A DNA stretch of 64,000 bases from Deltaproteobacteria bacterium HGW-Deltaproteobacteria-19. GTDB lineage: Bacteria > Desulfobacterota > Syntrophia > Syntrophales > PHBD01. Numbering within the stretch: position 1 is the stretch's first letter; each line of letters begins with the position of its first letter. The notes below the pieces were generated by a model. It worked only from the letters and a program-made list of their open reading frames with translations. It did not search any database and was not told the origin of the DNA. Position numbers and translations under genes: made by a program. This document shows, one piece after another, positions 8,052 through 16,552 of this stretch. The stretch lies in assembly GCA_002841865.1 (NCBI GenBank), contig PHBD01000014.1:1-64000 (forward strand), in the 5' to 3' direction.

Positions 8052-8441
8052 GTGAGTCTGATCCTGGGCCGGCAACATCTTGATAAGATCCAGGACACCT
8101 TGCAGAAGAACCTGATCGGGTTGGGTGTCCAGAATACCATGCTGATCGATATGGCCGGCAATGTCATTGTTACGGTCGATAACGGAGTGAAGAAGCGCGA
8201 CATGTATTCATTGGCCGCGCTCGCGGCGGCCAATTTCGGGGCCATGTGCAGCATGGCCAAAATCGTAGGGGAGGATGAATTCTCCCTCCTTTTTCACAAG
8301 GGACAGAAAGAAAACATCTACTTCAGCAGAGTGAATGACGAATTCCTCCTGATCAACATCTTTAACAACGATGTGACCCTGGGATTTCTCAGACTGAAGA
8401 TGGCCCAGGTCATCGAAGAATTGTCCAGTGTATTGGATTAA
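8052..8441 (+). CDS. Roadblock/LC7-domain protein
   Basis: A 129-residue protein starting at GTG with AAGAGAGA upstream. It shows the roadblock/LC7 pattern: a first helix (LDKIQDTLQKNLIGLG), VQNTMLIDMAGNVIVTVDNG, a helix rich in Ala (SLAALAAANFGAMCSMAKIVGE), then EDEFSLLFHKGQKENIYFSRVNDEF strands. This is the form usually found directly beside MglA-like GTPases, as here with 75 bases between. It is the best candidate for the direct MglB-type partner or GAP of the GTPase at 8517. Confidence 0.85.
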   Translation: MSLILGRQHLDKIQDTLQKNLIGLGVQNTMLIDMAGNVIVTVDNGVKKRDMYSLAALAAANFGAMCSMAKIVGEDEFSLLFHKGQKENIYFSRVNDEFLLINIFNNDVTLGFLRLKMAQVIEELSSVLD

Positions 8442-8516
8442 GGAAAATCTTCATTCCGCCGGCATCAGGCTGAATGGGCAAAGCGTGTAAGGCATTCAGG
8501 CAAGGAGGAAACGGAT

Positions 8517-9134
8517 TTGGCATTCATCAACCTGAAGGATCGAGTCATTCAAGCAAAGATTGTCTACTACGGCCCCGGAAGATGCGGAAAAACGACAAAC
8601 CTGGAATTCATCTACAGCAAGTGCCGCGAACAAATTAATTCCGAAATGGTGACAGTCAAGACACAGGGTGACCGCACTCTCTTCTTTGATTTCTTTCCTT
8701 TCGATATCGGGAAGATTGCCGGATATGACGTCAAAATTCAATTGTACACCGTGCCGGGCCAGGTGAAATACAACTCGACGAGACGACTCGTATTGAAAGG
8801 TGTGGACGGCGTCGTGTTCGTGGCGGATTCCGAGGCGGAGCGGCGAAGCAAAAACATATCCTCCCTGATGAATCTCCAGGAGAACCTTGCTCTTTACAAC
8901 AAGAATATCTTCGAGATGCCATTGGTCATTCAGTACAATAAACGGGATCTTAAAAAGCAGGGGATCGAGGTGCTGGATGTCGAGACGATGGAGAGGGACC
9001 TCAACGTCGAACTGAAAGCGCCGTCATTCGAGGCCAGTGCGCTGGACGGAGACAACGTTGTCGCGACCCTGAAGAGAATCATATCGCTGACCATGTCCTC
9101 CCTGGAAAAGGAACTGGAGAACGGGGATTGGTAA
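8517..9134 (+). CDS. MglA-family small Ras-like GTPase
   Basis: A 205-residue GTPase close to Myxococcus MglA in length and motifs. The P-loop GPGRCGKTTN covers residues 19-28, DRTLFFDF follows, the G3 motif is the MglA-type TVPGQ (78-82), and G4 is NKRD (141-144). Arg53 and Gln82, the residues known to drive GTP hydrolysis in MglA, are both present. MglA switches set cell polarity and act on motility or surface machines, with MglB-type roadblock proteins as GAPs. Start is TTG with an AAGGAGG eight bases upstream. The next gene begins inside its stop codon. Confidence 0.93.
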   Translation: MAFINLKDRVIQAKIVYYGPGRCGKTTNLEFIYSKCREQINSEMVTVKTQGDRTLFFDFFPFDIGKIAGYDVKIQLYTVPGQVKYNSTRRLVLKGVDGVVFVADSEAERRSKNISSLMNLQENLALYNKNIFEMPLVIQYNKRDLKKQGIEVLDVETMERDLNVELKAPSFEASALDGDNVVATLKRIISLTMSSLEKELENGDW

Positions 9135-10195
9135 TGAAAGAATCGTCATTCGTTCGGGAAGTGGAAAATCGCCTCGATGTCCTGTTCGGGATCGGTCTGG
9201 ATCCTGCGGATCGCAGCAGGAATGCCGGACCGGATCAAGTGAATGCCAGGGACATTCTCGAAGATATTGCCGTAGAATCCGGGGAAGAGGCCGGGCAGGA
9301 ACGAAGCGCCGCATCGCTATTGAACATGGACGATCATTCAGAAGGCAATGATGAGTCCGCATCAGCAGGCCGGGACGGACGCTGTCATATCCTTCTTGAG
9401 GAAGCCGGGAAAGAAACGGAGACGGATTCCTTCGTTGCTGATCATCCCAGCCTGGATGAGATCGCATCCGTTGCCGAGTCGCCCGAGGCGGTCAGGGATG
9501 GAGATGAGCGCTTTGAGCGGATTTTCGGTGATATATCGTCATTCACGCCGGCATTGTTTTCTCCGGTCAAGAATCTGAAAAGCATTATCCTGTCCCTCGA
9601 ATGGGAAATCAGCGATGCCATATTGAACAGGCTGGATGCGGAACTGAGCGGTTTGCAGGAGCTGTATCGCAACGAGCGGACCATTCTTGGTTTCTTGAGG
9701 ATTCTCCGGTTCCTGGAACGTTATATCCGGGTGAAACAGGGAGATTCACATACAGAGTCCATAAAATTGCTTTTTTCCATCTACGATGACCTTGAACGGA
9801 TCATCCTCTCGATAACCATGGCGGAGGAAATAAAACGGGCCATCCTGATGGTTGATATCGGGAAATACAGGAATTGGGTGGAGAATATCGACCTCTCCGC
9901 CTGTCCGGGGGCGGACATCGAGGAGAACGGCGCGTCTTCGGTTGCGGAACCCCGGAGCCCCGTGCCCGAGGCGTTGCCGTCCGCTGATGTCGAAGAGGGG
10001 CGATCCGCTGACGGATTCGAAAATGCCGGGCCGGATGTTTTTGCATCCATGAAAACCATGGAGCCGCACGAGGCATTCGCCTGCGCGCTGGAAGAGATCA
10101 GGAAGATGATCCACAGCGAGTTCGAGGCGCTGAGAGCGGAGATGCGAATGCATCAGTCGGGGAAGACGCAGCCGCCGGCAGGAGCGGACGGATGA
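9134..10195 (+). CDS. Unknown protein coupled to the MglA-like GTPase
   Basis: A 353-residue protein whose ATG shares a base with the GTPase stop (TAATG), so the two are translationally coupled. The N-terminal third is acidic and low-complexity. A central helical domain follows (PALFSPVKNLKSIILSLEWE through AEEIKRAILMVDIGKYRNW, about residues 135-255), then a Pro/Ala/Glu-rich linker and a short helical C-terminus. No signal peptide or membrane segment is seen. The family was not recognised. Tight coupling suggests an effector or scaffold of the GTPase. Confidence 0.75.
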   Translation: MKESSFVREVENRLDVLFGIGLDPADRSRNAGPDQVNARDILEDIAVESGEEAGQERSAASLLNMDDHSEGNDESASAGRDGRCHILLEEAGKETETDSFVADHPSLDEIASVAESPEAVRDGDERFERIFGDISSFTPALFSPVKNLKSIILSLEWEISDAILNRLDAELSGLQELYRNERTILGFLRILRFLERYIRVKQGDSHTESIKLLFSIYDDLERIILSITMAEEIKRAILMVDIGKYRNWVENIDLSACPGADIEENGASSVAEPRSPVPEALPSADVEEGRSADGFENAGPDVFASMKTMEPHEAFACALEEIRKMIHSEFEALRAEMRMHQSGKTQPPAGADG

Positions 10196-10275
10196 CGGGG
10201 GAAACCGTATACAGGAAGGGAAGTGCCTGTTGCGCTGGTTGCTTTCAAACGGATTGCCGATGAGGACTGCCGGAA

Positions 10276-10434
10276 ATGATCGTTTTCTGTGAAGAATGCG
10301 GTGAAAGAATCATTATTGAACCCGAGGAGATCAAGGAATCTGTCATCATCATGGTCTGCACGGCCTGCAGTGACGTCATCAGGATAACGGTTCCGGATAC
10401 GGCAGGGCAGGGGCCGCGGGTTCAGAAAGCCTGA
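10276..10434 (+). CDS. Small zinc-ribbon protein (52 aa), absent from the ORF track
   Basis: MIVFCEECGERIII begins a 52-residue ORF with two CxxC pairs (CEEC and CTAC) 20 residues apart, a classic single zinc ribbon. The layout resembles the N-terminal ribbon that many DUF3426 proteins carry ahead of their membrane segment. The next gene is a DUF3426-like protein lacking a ribbon, so this may be the same unit split over two genes. There is no strong Shine-Dalgarno, but codon use fits its neighbours. Confidence 0.6.
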   Translation: MIVFCEECGERIIIEPEEIKESVIIMVCTACSDVIRITVPDTAGQGPRVQKA

Positions 10435-10518
10435 GAAATGAACCGGGCATCGAATTCATTCCGACACAAACCGGTGTGATGACAGCATGCCGGGATTCCA
10501 TGGAGTCAAAGGGCAGAG

Positions 10519-11754
10519 ATGAACACTCCGAATGAAACGTTCGACTTGATTCGTGAAAAACAGGAGCTGGATGCTTTTTTATCGACATTCGCAACCGTGA
10601 GTCCGTCTCCGCCAATGGAAGAAGAGAGGGAACCCGATCCCGTCCCGTCCGTTGTTCCTTTTTCGTTGACCTATGCGAAAGACGATAAGCCCGCTTCCGC
10701 AATGAAAGATCGTTCCTCCGGCGGGATGCCGGACACGCCGGTTCCGGCACCCTCCTCCCTTTCCCAGGCGGAGGCTGCGAAGGATTCATCTGTGGAAGAG
10801 ACTGCGGCGGCTGCCCCGGAAAGCGAATTGGGCAGAATGCCTTCTCCGGAAAGGGATCCGGGTAAGCAGCCGGAATCCCAGCTCCCGGTACCGGACATGC
10901 CGGCTCCGCCGCCATCTTCTCTTTCACCGGTGGAAACCGTCAGAGATCCATTCCCGGAAAAAGTCGAGGCTGTTGTCGCGGAAGGCGAACAGGAAGGATC
11001 GCCGTCCCCTGAAGCGTTGGAAAACAGCAATGAAATACCAGAGATGGACCGGACCCTGAGGATCGAACGGAGAAAGACAGAAGAAGCGGCCTCCATGAAT
11101 GAGCAATCCCCCGAATCGGTCGAGGACAACGGTGCGAAAAACGGGGAGACGACAAATGTGTCCGCTTTGCCCGGCAGCCGGAAAAAAACCCGGCGGCCAT
11201 TGATCCTTTCAGGCCTTATCCTGTGCCTGGTTCTCGCGCTTTCTGCACTCGGCTATTCCTGGCTCCGGCCTTCCAGCGGGCATGGAGCCGTTCATTGGTT
11301 GTCCATGAATGTTCCTTTTGCCCAGAAATATCTGGAAGTCGGACAGCCGTCTCGGAATCCCGCAGGTGAGCAGGTTGGAATCGTCAACCTGCAGCAGCGA
11401 CTCATCAGAAACGCGGCTCTTGGCCGGGATATCAGGGTCATTGAGGGAACGGCGTTCAACCGGGGACATGAAAACATATCGGGAATCAGGGTCAGGGGGG
11501 AGCTTTACGGCTCCCGGGGTACGCTCCTGGCGGCGCGGATGGCGTACTGCGGAAACATGATGACCGTCGATCAGCTGGAGACCATGGGAGAGGATGAACT
11601 CCGTCTGGCGCTCTCGGTTTCTCAGGCAAACCTCCAGCTGACCAGCGTGGTTCCGCCCGGAGGTCAGACGCCGTTCATGATCGTATTCGTCCACGAGCCG
11701 GCAGGGACCGTCCAGGCAATGGTTGAACCCGTCAGTATGGAAAGGGTCCGCTGA
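10519..11754 (+). CDS. DUF3426-like single-pass membrane protein with long Pro-rich linker
   Basis: A 411-residue protein. Residues 1-220 are a low-complexity Pro/Glu/Ser-rich cytoplasmic region with repeated units of the type PAPSSLSQAE and PPPSSLSPVE. One membrane helix follows (LILSGLILCLVLALSALGYSWL, about 226-248). The C-terminal ~150 residues match the DUF3426 pattern (RDIRVIEGTAFNRGHENISGIRVRG) and should lie outside the membrane. The usual N-terminal zinc ribbon is missing but is encoded separately just upstream. Its role is unknown; the extended linker suggests it reaches cytoplasmic partners. Confidence 0.72.
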   Translation: MNTPNETFDLIREKQELDAFLSTFATVSPSPPMEEEREPDPVPSVVPFSLTYAKDDKPASAMKDRSSGGMPDTPVPAPSSLSQAEAAKDSSVEETAAAAPESELGRMPSPERDPGKQPESQLPVPDMPAPPPSSLSPVETVRDPFPEKVEAVVAEGEQEGSPSPEALENSNEIPEMDRTLRIERRKTEEAASMNEQSPESVEDNGAKNGETTNVSALPGSRKKTRRPLILSGLILCLVLALSALGYSWLRPSSGHGAVHWLSMNVPFAQKYLEVGQPSRNPAGEQVGIVNLQQRLIRNAALGRDIRVIEGTAFNRGHENISGIRVRGELYGSRGTLLAARMAYCGNMMTVDQLETMGEDELRLALSVSQANLQLTSVVPPGGQTPFMIVFVHEPAGTVQAMVEPVSMERVR

Positions 11755-11919
11755 CCGTGATGTCCGTTGTCATGGACCCTTTTGGCTGCAGATTTCTTAA
11801 GGATCGCGGCTTATTGTCCTGTCGGGTGGAGATGTCGCCGGCTCCGCAAGATATTATGATGAATCCCCCTCCCCCCCTGATCGTTTCTCCCGCAGGCGCC
11901 TCGGTTTCCGGTTCTGATC

Positions 11920-14223
11920 ATGCAAGAGACGATTAAAGATATTAATCATAATGAAATCAACGAACTGGAGGAGATTCTCCGCCTCCAGAACGAACTTCAG
12001 GACATAACCAACGAAATCTATGCCTCCGAGAGCATGGCGCAGATATTCACCGATTGCAGCAAGCGGATCATGAATCTTTTCAATGTCGAAGCGGTGAACA
12101 TCTATGCCGTCGACAAAAAGAGGAGGGAAATCTACACCATCATCGAGGCGAGACACCTGTTCAGAGAGCAGAGAATGGCCGTCAACAACCGGACGATCCC
12201 CGGTTATGTTGCGGATACGGGTGTTATGATCAACGTCGCGGATGTTCACGATCAAAGCGAGATGAAAAGCCGCTGCAAAGGATTGGATCTGGCCGGCGAT
12301 CGGGACGGCAGATCGAATGCTCAACTGAAGCAGGTCATGGCCACGCCCATCGTTCATGAGGGCGAGACCATCGGCATCATCGAGGTGATCAACAAACTTG
12401 GGCGGGACGGCAGATTCGTCGATGAAGAACCCGTTCTGCTGCAGGAAATTTCAGAGGTTCTCGCCATCGCGTTCTCCAATCATGCGCGATATGCGCGCCG
12501 GGGAAAAACGCGCTTCGATTCCCTCATCCGGAAAGGTTTCCTGAAGGAAGAGGAGCTCGACCAGGCCTGGGACGAATCACGGGAACAGAAAGAAACCATG
12601 GAAGGCTTCCTGATGAGAAAATACAATGTCTCGAAGGAAGACCTCGGCAAATCGCTGGAAGAGTTTTATCGGTGCAGATTCTTCCAGTTCAGCGACAGAT
12701 TCCCCATTCCCGCGGAACTCCTGACCAGGCTCAACAAAGAATACCTGCTCCGGGAGTTGTGGGTGCCGATTGAGAAGACAAACGGAAACATTCATATCCT
12801 TCTGAGCGACCCCGACAATATCATCAAGCGGGACATGATTGAAAACCTCCTGAAGACGAAGGCCATCCGGTACGATGTCGCCCTTCCGGAGGACATCTCA
12901 AAATATATCAACTATTTTTATCAGTCTCACGGGGATGAATCGTCGATTTCGGATATCATCGGCAGACTGGACAACACGGACGAGGGGGAAAACGAAGACG
13001 AGGAAGAGCCGGTCACGGAATCGGACAGCGCGATCATGTTGCTCGTCAACAAGATCATCAACGATGCGGTGAGCCGGCGGGCATCCGATATCCACGTTGA
13101 ACCCAATATCACCAAAAGGAACGTGGAGGTCCGCTTCCGCATCGACGGCGACTGCGCCGTTTACCAGACGGTTCCCTTCAGTTACCGTGCCGCCCTCGTG
13201 TCGCGTATCAAGATCATGTCCAACCTGGACATCACGGTCAAAAGGATTCCCCAGGACGGCAAGATCAAGTTTCGCCGGAACGGAAGCGATGAGATCGAGC
13301 TTCGCGTGGCGACGCTGCCGACCCAGGGAGGAGTCGAAGATGTTGTGATGCGCCTTCTCGCCAAAGGGGAAACGCTGCCCCTGGAGGCCATGGGAATGCT
13401 GGACAGGAATTATGCCGAACTCCTCAAGGTCTGTGAAAAACCCTACGGCATGATCCTTGTGGTCGGGCCTACGGGCTCGGGGAAAACGACGACCCTCCAT
13501 GCCGCCCTTCGCCACATCAACACGCCGGAGAAAAAGATCTGGACGGCCGAGGACCCTGTGGAAATCACCCAGTACGGCCTCCGGCAGGTCCAGGTGCAGC
13601 CCAAGATCGGATTCGACTTTGCCACCGCAATGCGGGCCTTTCTTCGCGCCGACCCGGACGTGATCATGGTGGGGGAAATGCGTGACTTCGAGACGGCCAA
13701 AACCGGCGTGGAGGCTTCCCTGACGGGACATCTCGTTTTCAGCACCCTGCATACGAACAGCGCCCCGGAAACCATCATCCGGCTTCTCGACATGGGCATC
13801 GATCCCCTGAACTTCGCCGATGCCCTCCTTGGGGTCCTTGCCCAGAGGCTGGTCCGGACATTGTGCAAGAACTGCAGGGAACCTTATCATCCGACCATGA
13901 AGGAATATGAGGAGATGGCCGGGAGTTATGGAAGGGAACTTTTTGAAAAACTGGCAGTTCCCTATACAAGCGATCTGACCCTGTACCGGCCCAGGGGTTG
14001 CGATCTCTGCGACAGGTCGGGATACAAGGGACGCGTAGGCATCCATGAACTTCTCATCGCCAGCGACAGCGTGAAGCGGCTCATCCAGAAAAACGAAACC
14101 GTCGAAGTGCTGCGTGAGAAGGCCATGTCCGAAGGGATGTCCACGCTCCTCCAGGATGGAATTCAGAAAGCCCTCCGGGGTGTCACGGACTTCCGGCAGG
14201 TCCGGAGGGTCTGCATCAAGTAG
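11920..14223 (+). CDS. GAF-domain GspE/PilB-type secretion or pilus ATPase
   Basis: A 767-residue hexameric-ATPase-family protein. Residues ~25-190 form a GAF domain (SMAQIFTDCSKRIMNLFNVEAVNIYAVD through ATPIVHEGETIGIIEVINK). An N1-type GspE domain follows (LIRKGFLKEEELDQAW to ISKYINYFY), then the catalytic core: Walker A GPTGSGKTTT near 515, DPDVIMVGEMRDFETA near 577, a His box (STLHTNSAPE) and a zinc tetracysteine site (CKNC near 648, CDLC near 696). Such ATPases power type IV pilus extension or type II secretion. No pilin, PilC or PilM gene is nearby, so this is an orphan. The GAF domain suggests ligand control. Confidence 0.92.
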   Translation: MQETIKDINHNEINELEEILRLQNELQDITNEIYASESMAQIFTDCSKRIMNLFNVEAVNIYAVDKKRREIYTIIEARHLFREQRMAVNNRTIPGYVADTGVMINVADVHDQSEMKSRCKGLDLAGDRDGRSNAQLKQVMATPIVHEGETIGIIEVINKLGRDGRFVDEEPVLLQEISEVLAIAFSNHARYARRGKTRFDSLIRKGFLKEEELDQAWDESREQKETMEGFLMRKYNVSKEDLGKSLEEFYRCRFFQFSDRFPIPAELLTRLNKEYLLRELWVPIEKTNGNIHILLSDPDNIIKRDMIENLLKTKAIRYDVALPEDISKYINYFYQSHGDESSISDIIGRLDNTDEGENEDEEEPVTESDSAIMLLVNKIINDAVSRRASDIHVEPNITKRNVEVRFRIDGDCAVYQTVPFSYRAALVSRIKIMSNLDITVKRIPQDGKIKFRRNGSDEIELRVATLPTQGGVEDVVMRLLAKGETLPLEAMGMLDRNYAELLKVCEKPYGMILVVGPTGSGKTTTLHAALRHINTPEKKIWTAEDPVEITQYGLRQVQVQPKIGFDFATAMRAFLRADPDVIMVGEMRDFETAKTGVEASLTGHLVFSTLHTNSAPETIIRLLDMGIDPLNFADALLGVLAQRLVRTLCKNCREPYHPTMKEYEEMAGSYGRELFEKLAVPYTSDLTLYRPRGCDLCDRSGYKGRVGIHELLIASDSVKRLIQKNETVEVLREKAMSEGMSTLLQDGIQKALRGVTDFRQVRRVCIK

Positions 14224-14341
14224 GAATCCGGCCGCGTTCCCCCGCCAACGGCCGGGCCGTCACTCTCTCCCTTCAAATCAGGCCATTCCATGCCGCGTCC
14301 TGCGGCCTTGATCCTTTTTCCTGCCCGGATTGTGTTTTGCG

Positions 14342-14364
14342 TTGACAATGACACAGGGTTCTTC
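14342..14364 (+). promoter_or_regulatory. Possible promoter -35 region upstream of the J-domain gene
   Basis: TTGACA at 14342-14347 is a perfect -35 hexamer. The matching -10 is poor: TAATTG sits at the right distance. It would drive the J-domain protein at 14454. Confidence 0.3.
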
Positions 14365-14453
14365 TAATTGCATGGGACACAGGCCCTCCGCGAACGCCGT
14401 CTGAGGAATCCGACTGAATCAACATCCGCGCTGAGGCAAAAAGAGGGACCGCC

Positions 14454-15236
14454 TTGCAGAAGAGTGAAATCCACACCTCCGACCTGTTTGATGCCTGTCA
14501 TGTCCTCTTTGGGAAACAGACCGACGTATCCGTTCAATTCCTGAACAATTACCTAAAACTGTCCGGTTTGAAAGCGGCCTATCGGAAAAGGGCCCGGGAG
14601 ACCCACCCGGACCGTGCCCTGTTGCTCGCCGTCGAATCCGATATTCTCGAGGAGCAGTTCAAGCAGGTCCAGTCCGCCTTCGAGCGGCTTCGCCTCTATC
14701 TGGAGAATCCTTCCCGATTCCGCTTGATTGAAGGAAACCCAGGTCGTGCATCGGCCTCCGCCTCGCGGGAAAACGGCCCGATCAAGAGGAAGGCGGCGTG
14801 GAAGCGTGATCCGTTGCGCGATCATGTCCATACAGGTCCGATTCCCGGGGGCAAGCTTCTCCTGGGCCGCTACCTTTACTATGCGGGCGTGATTTCCCAC
14901 CGGATCCTGGTCGATGCGGTGGTTTGGCAGAAGAGGCAAAGGCCTCCGCTCGGGATGATCGCCTGCCAGTGGGGCTTGCTGGCCCGGGAAGACATTCTCG
15001 TCATACTGAAGCGCTGCATACCCGGGGAGCGTTTCGGCGAATGTGCCGTCCGCCTCGGGTACATGGACGACAAACAGCTGCGCCGCCTGACGGCATGGCA
15101 AAAACTGCTGCAGCCCCGGTTCGGCGATTTCTTTGTTTCAAGGGGGATCCTCACGGCCGGGCAGATTGACCGCCTGGAAAAGGATCATTGGCAGCACAAC
15201 TGGAACTGCAGAAGGAATCCGAGGAAGCGTTCCTGA
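14454..15236 (+). CDS. J-domain protein with a GspE-N1-like C-terminal domain
   Basis: A 260-residue protein starting at TTG. Residues ~10-85 form a divergent J domain with the diagnostic HPD (RARETHPDRA), so it should recruit a DnaK-type chaperone. A linker leads to a helical repeat region (LLLGRYLYYAGVISHRILVDAVVWQKRQRPPLGMIACQWG, then REDILVILKR and FGECAVRLGYMDDKQLRRL). This resembles the N1 domains of PilB/GspE ATPases, and such an ATPase is encoded immediately upstream. Its position suggests it assists assembly or turnover of the ATPase machine. Confidence 0.75.
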   Translation: MQKSEIHTSDLFDACHVLFGKQTDVSVQFLNNYLKLSGLKAAYRKRARETHPDRALLLAVESDILEEQFKQVQSAFERLRLYLENPSRFRLIEGNPGRASASASRENGPIKRKAAWKRDPLRDHVHTGPIPGGKLLLGRYLYYAGVISHRILVDAVVWQKRQRPPLGMIACQWGLLAREDILVILKRCIPGERFGECAVRLGYMDDKQLRRLTAWQKLLQPRFGDFFVSRGILTAGQIDRLEKDHWQHNWNCRRNPRKRS

Positions 15237-15247
15237 CTCTTGCTGTG

Positions 15248-15958
15248 ATGGGGACCATGAAACAGCCGATCATGACGATTCGCACCGACTCTCTCCTCCG
15301 GGAACTGCCCATTTTCCGGGGCCTTCCCGGGGGGGACGTCGCCGAGTTGCGGATGATGATGGGCGAGCGGAACTTCCGCAGGAATGATGTGATCCTGTTC
15401 GAAGAGGACACGCCGCGCTGCCTCTATGTGATTTATGAAGGCCGGGTGAAGGTTGCGCAGATTGACGAGGAAGGGCGGGAGCAGATCCTGGCCGTCCACA
15501 AGCGCGGCGATTTCTTCGGCGAGATGGCCCTCCTGGACGGAAAGACGTCCCCGGCGAGGGTCGTGGCCCTGGAAGAGACGCGTGTCGGGTTCCTCCGCCG
15601 GGCGGATTTCGAGACACGTTTCCTGAAGAATCCCATTGCCGTGAGGCAGATCATCTCCCTGCTCTGCGAGCGGCTCCGGGATTCCTGGTTCATGCTCAAG
15701 GTCCTGAATCTTCAGCGGGCGGAAGACCGGGTCCGGGCCGTCCTGGGCCACATGGCGACCCGCTTCGGGGCGAGGGATGCGCGGGGCACCGCAATCCGTC
15801 TCCGGATGACCCACAGCGAGCTGGCCGATTATGCATCCCTCTCCCGGGAGACGGTCAGCCGGATCCTCAAGCGTCTGGAGCAGGCCGGGGAGATTTCCGT
15901 TCTCGAAAAAAGAAGAATCCTGATCACACCGAGTTTTCAAAAAGTCGATATTATGTGA
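15248..15958 (+). CDS. Crp/Fnr-family transcription regulator
   Basis: About 236 residues: an N-terminal cNMP-binding beta-roll (LPIFRGLPGGDVAELRMMM; GDFFGEMALLDGKTSPARV), a long dimer helix and a C-terminal winged HTH. The recognition helix SRETVSRILKRL carries the RE...R arrangement by which E. coli Crp reads TGTGA. Perfect TGTGA-N6-TCACA sites occur at 5929 and across this gene's own stop codon. In the effector pocket the Arg-Ser pair that holds cAMP phosphate in Crp is replaced (TSPAR), so cAMP may not be the ligand. No Fnr-type N-terminal Cys cluster is seen. ATG 15248 is used; ATG 15257 is equally possible. Confidence 0.9.
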   Translation: MGTMKQPIMTIRTDSLLRELPIFRGLPGGDVAELRMMMGERNFRRNDVILFEEDTPRCLYVIYEGRVKVAQIDEEGREQILAVHKRGDFFGEMALLDGKTSPARVVALEETRVGFLRRADFETRFLKNPIAVRQIISLLCERLRDSWFMLKVLNLQRAEDRVRAVLGHMATRFGARDARGTAIRLRMTHSELADYASLSRETVSRILKRLEQAGEISVLEKRRILITPSFQKVDIM

Positions 15959-15970
15959 CGTCCGTCACAT
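15953..15970 (+). promoter_or_regulatory. Perfect Crp-type palindrome overlapping the regulator stop codon
   Basis: ATGTGACG and CGTCACAT are exact reverse complements around a TC centre, giving TGTGA-N6-TCACA with extended arms. The TGA inside the left arm is the stop codon of the Crp/Fnr gene. The site lies about 100 bases upstream of the small membrane protein gene at 16072, which may be its target. No good -10 was found at the class II distance. Confidence 0.62.
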
Positions 15971-16071
15971 TTGCCCCCCTTCTTTTCTGGCAATCTGCCT
16001 CCCAAACTCTTCTGCCGGCCCACAGGTCCATTTCCCGGGCCGGTCCCCTTTACAGCATTCGGAGGTGGAAT

Positions 16072-16341
16072 ATGGAATCACTCTGGGCGACGGACGTCGT
16101 TATCCCCCTTTCCAGTCTCATCACCGTGTTACTGCTCAGCACGCTCGGGCTGATCATGGGGCGCCTGAAGCTGACCCTGTTTCTGATGTACGGGTACCTC
16201 ATGTACTGGGGAAGGTTGTGGGATGTCTCCATCTTCACGGACTCGGCCTCGCGGTTGAGCGGCCCGGCATTGCTGATCACCGGCCTGTTCCTCCTGCTGG
16301 TGCTCTTTGCCATGCTCGGGCTTGTCTTTCACCGGGAATGA
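16072..16341 (+). CDS. Small membrane protein, three predicted helices
   Basis: An 89-residue protein: IPLSSLITVLLLSTLGLIMG, LTLFLMYGYLMYWG and PALLITGLFLLLVLFAMLGLVF are three hydrophobic segments. A GGAGGTG lies 5-10 bases before ATG 16072; the longer track start at 15955 lacks one and runs through the operator. No family was recognised. It follows the Crp-type palindrome and may be regulated through it. Confidence 0.7.
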   Translation: MESLWATDVVIPLSSLITVLLLSTLGLIMGRLKLTLFLMYGYLMYWGRLWDVSIFTDSASRLSGPALLITGLFLLLVLFAMLGLVFHRE

Positions 16342-16552
16342 CGGTCTGAGCAGCCGCAATCCGGAACCCGACAGGCCGGACGATCCTGTTCTCACGGAGG
16401 AATCCGACCGGTCGACGATCAGCCCGCCTTGTCCTTTCGACGGCATGTCCGTCCCTCATCATGCGGGACCGGACAACCGGCGGGAGAACAACTTTATCTT
16501 GCCCGATCCCCCCATACAGGCTATCAGGGAAAAACTTTTTCGGGGGGACTCA

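Noticed and set aside
12898-14046. 382-residue minus-strand ORF inside the ATPase gene
   Set aside because: A shadow of the GspE/PilB core, whose motifs are unambiguous on the plus strand.
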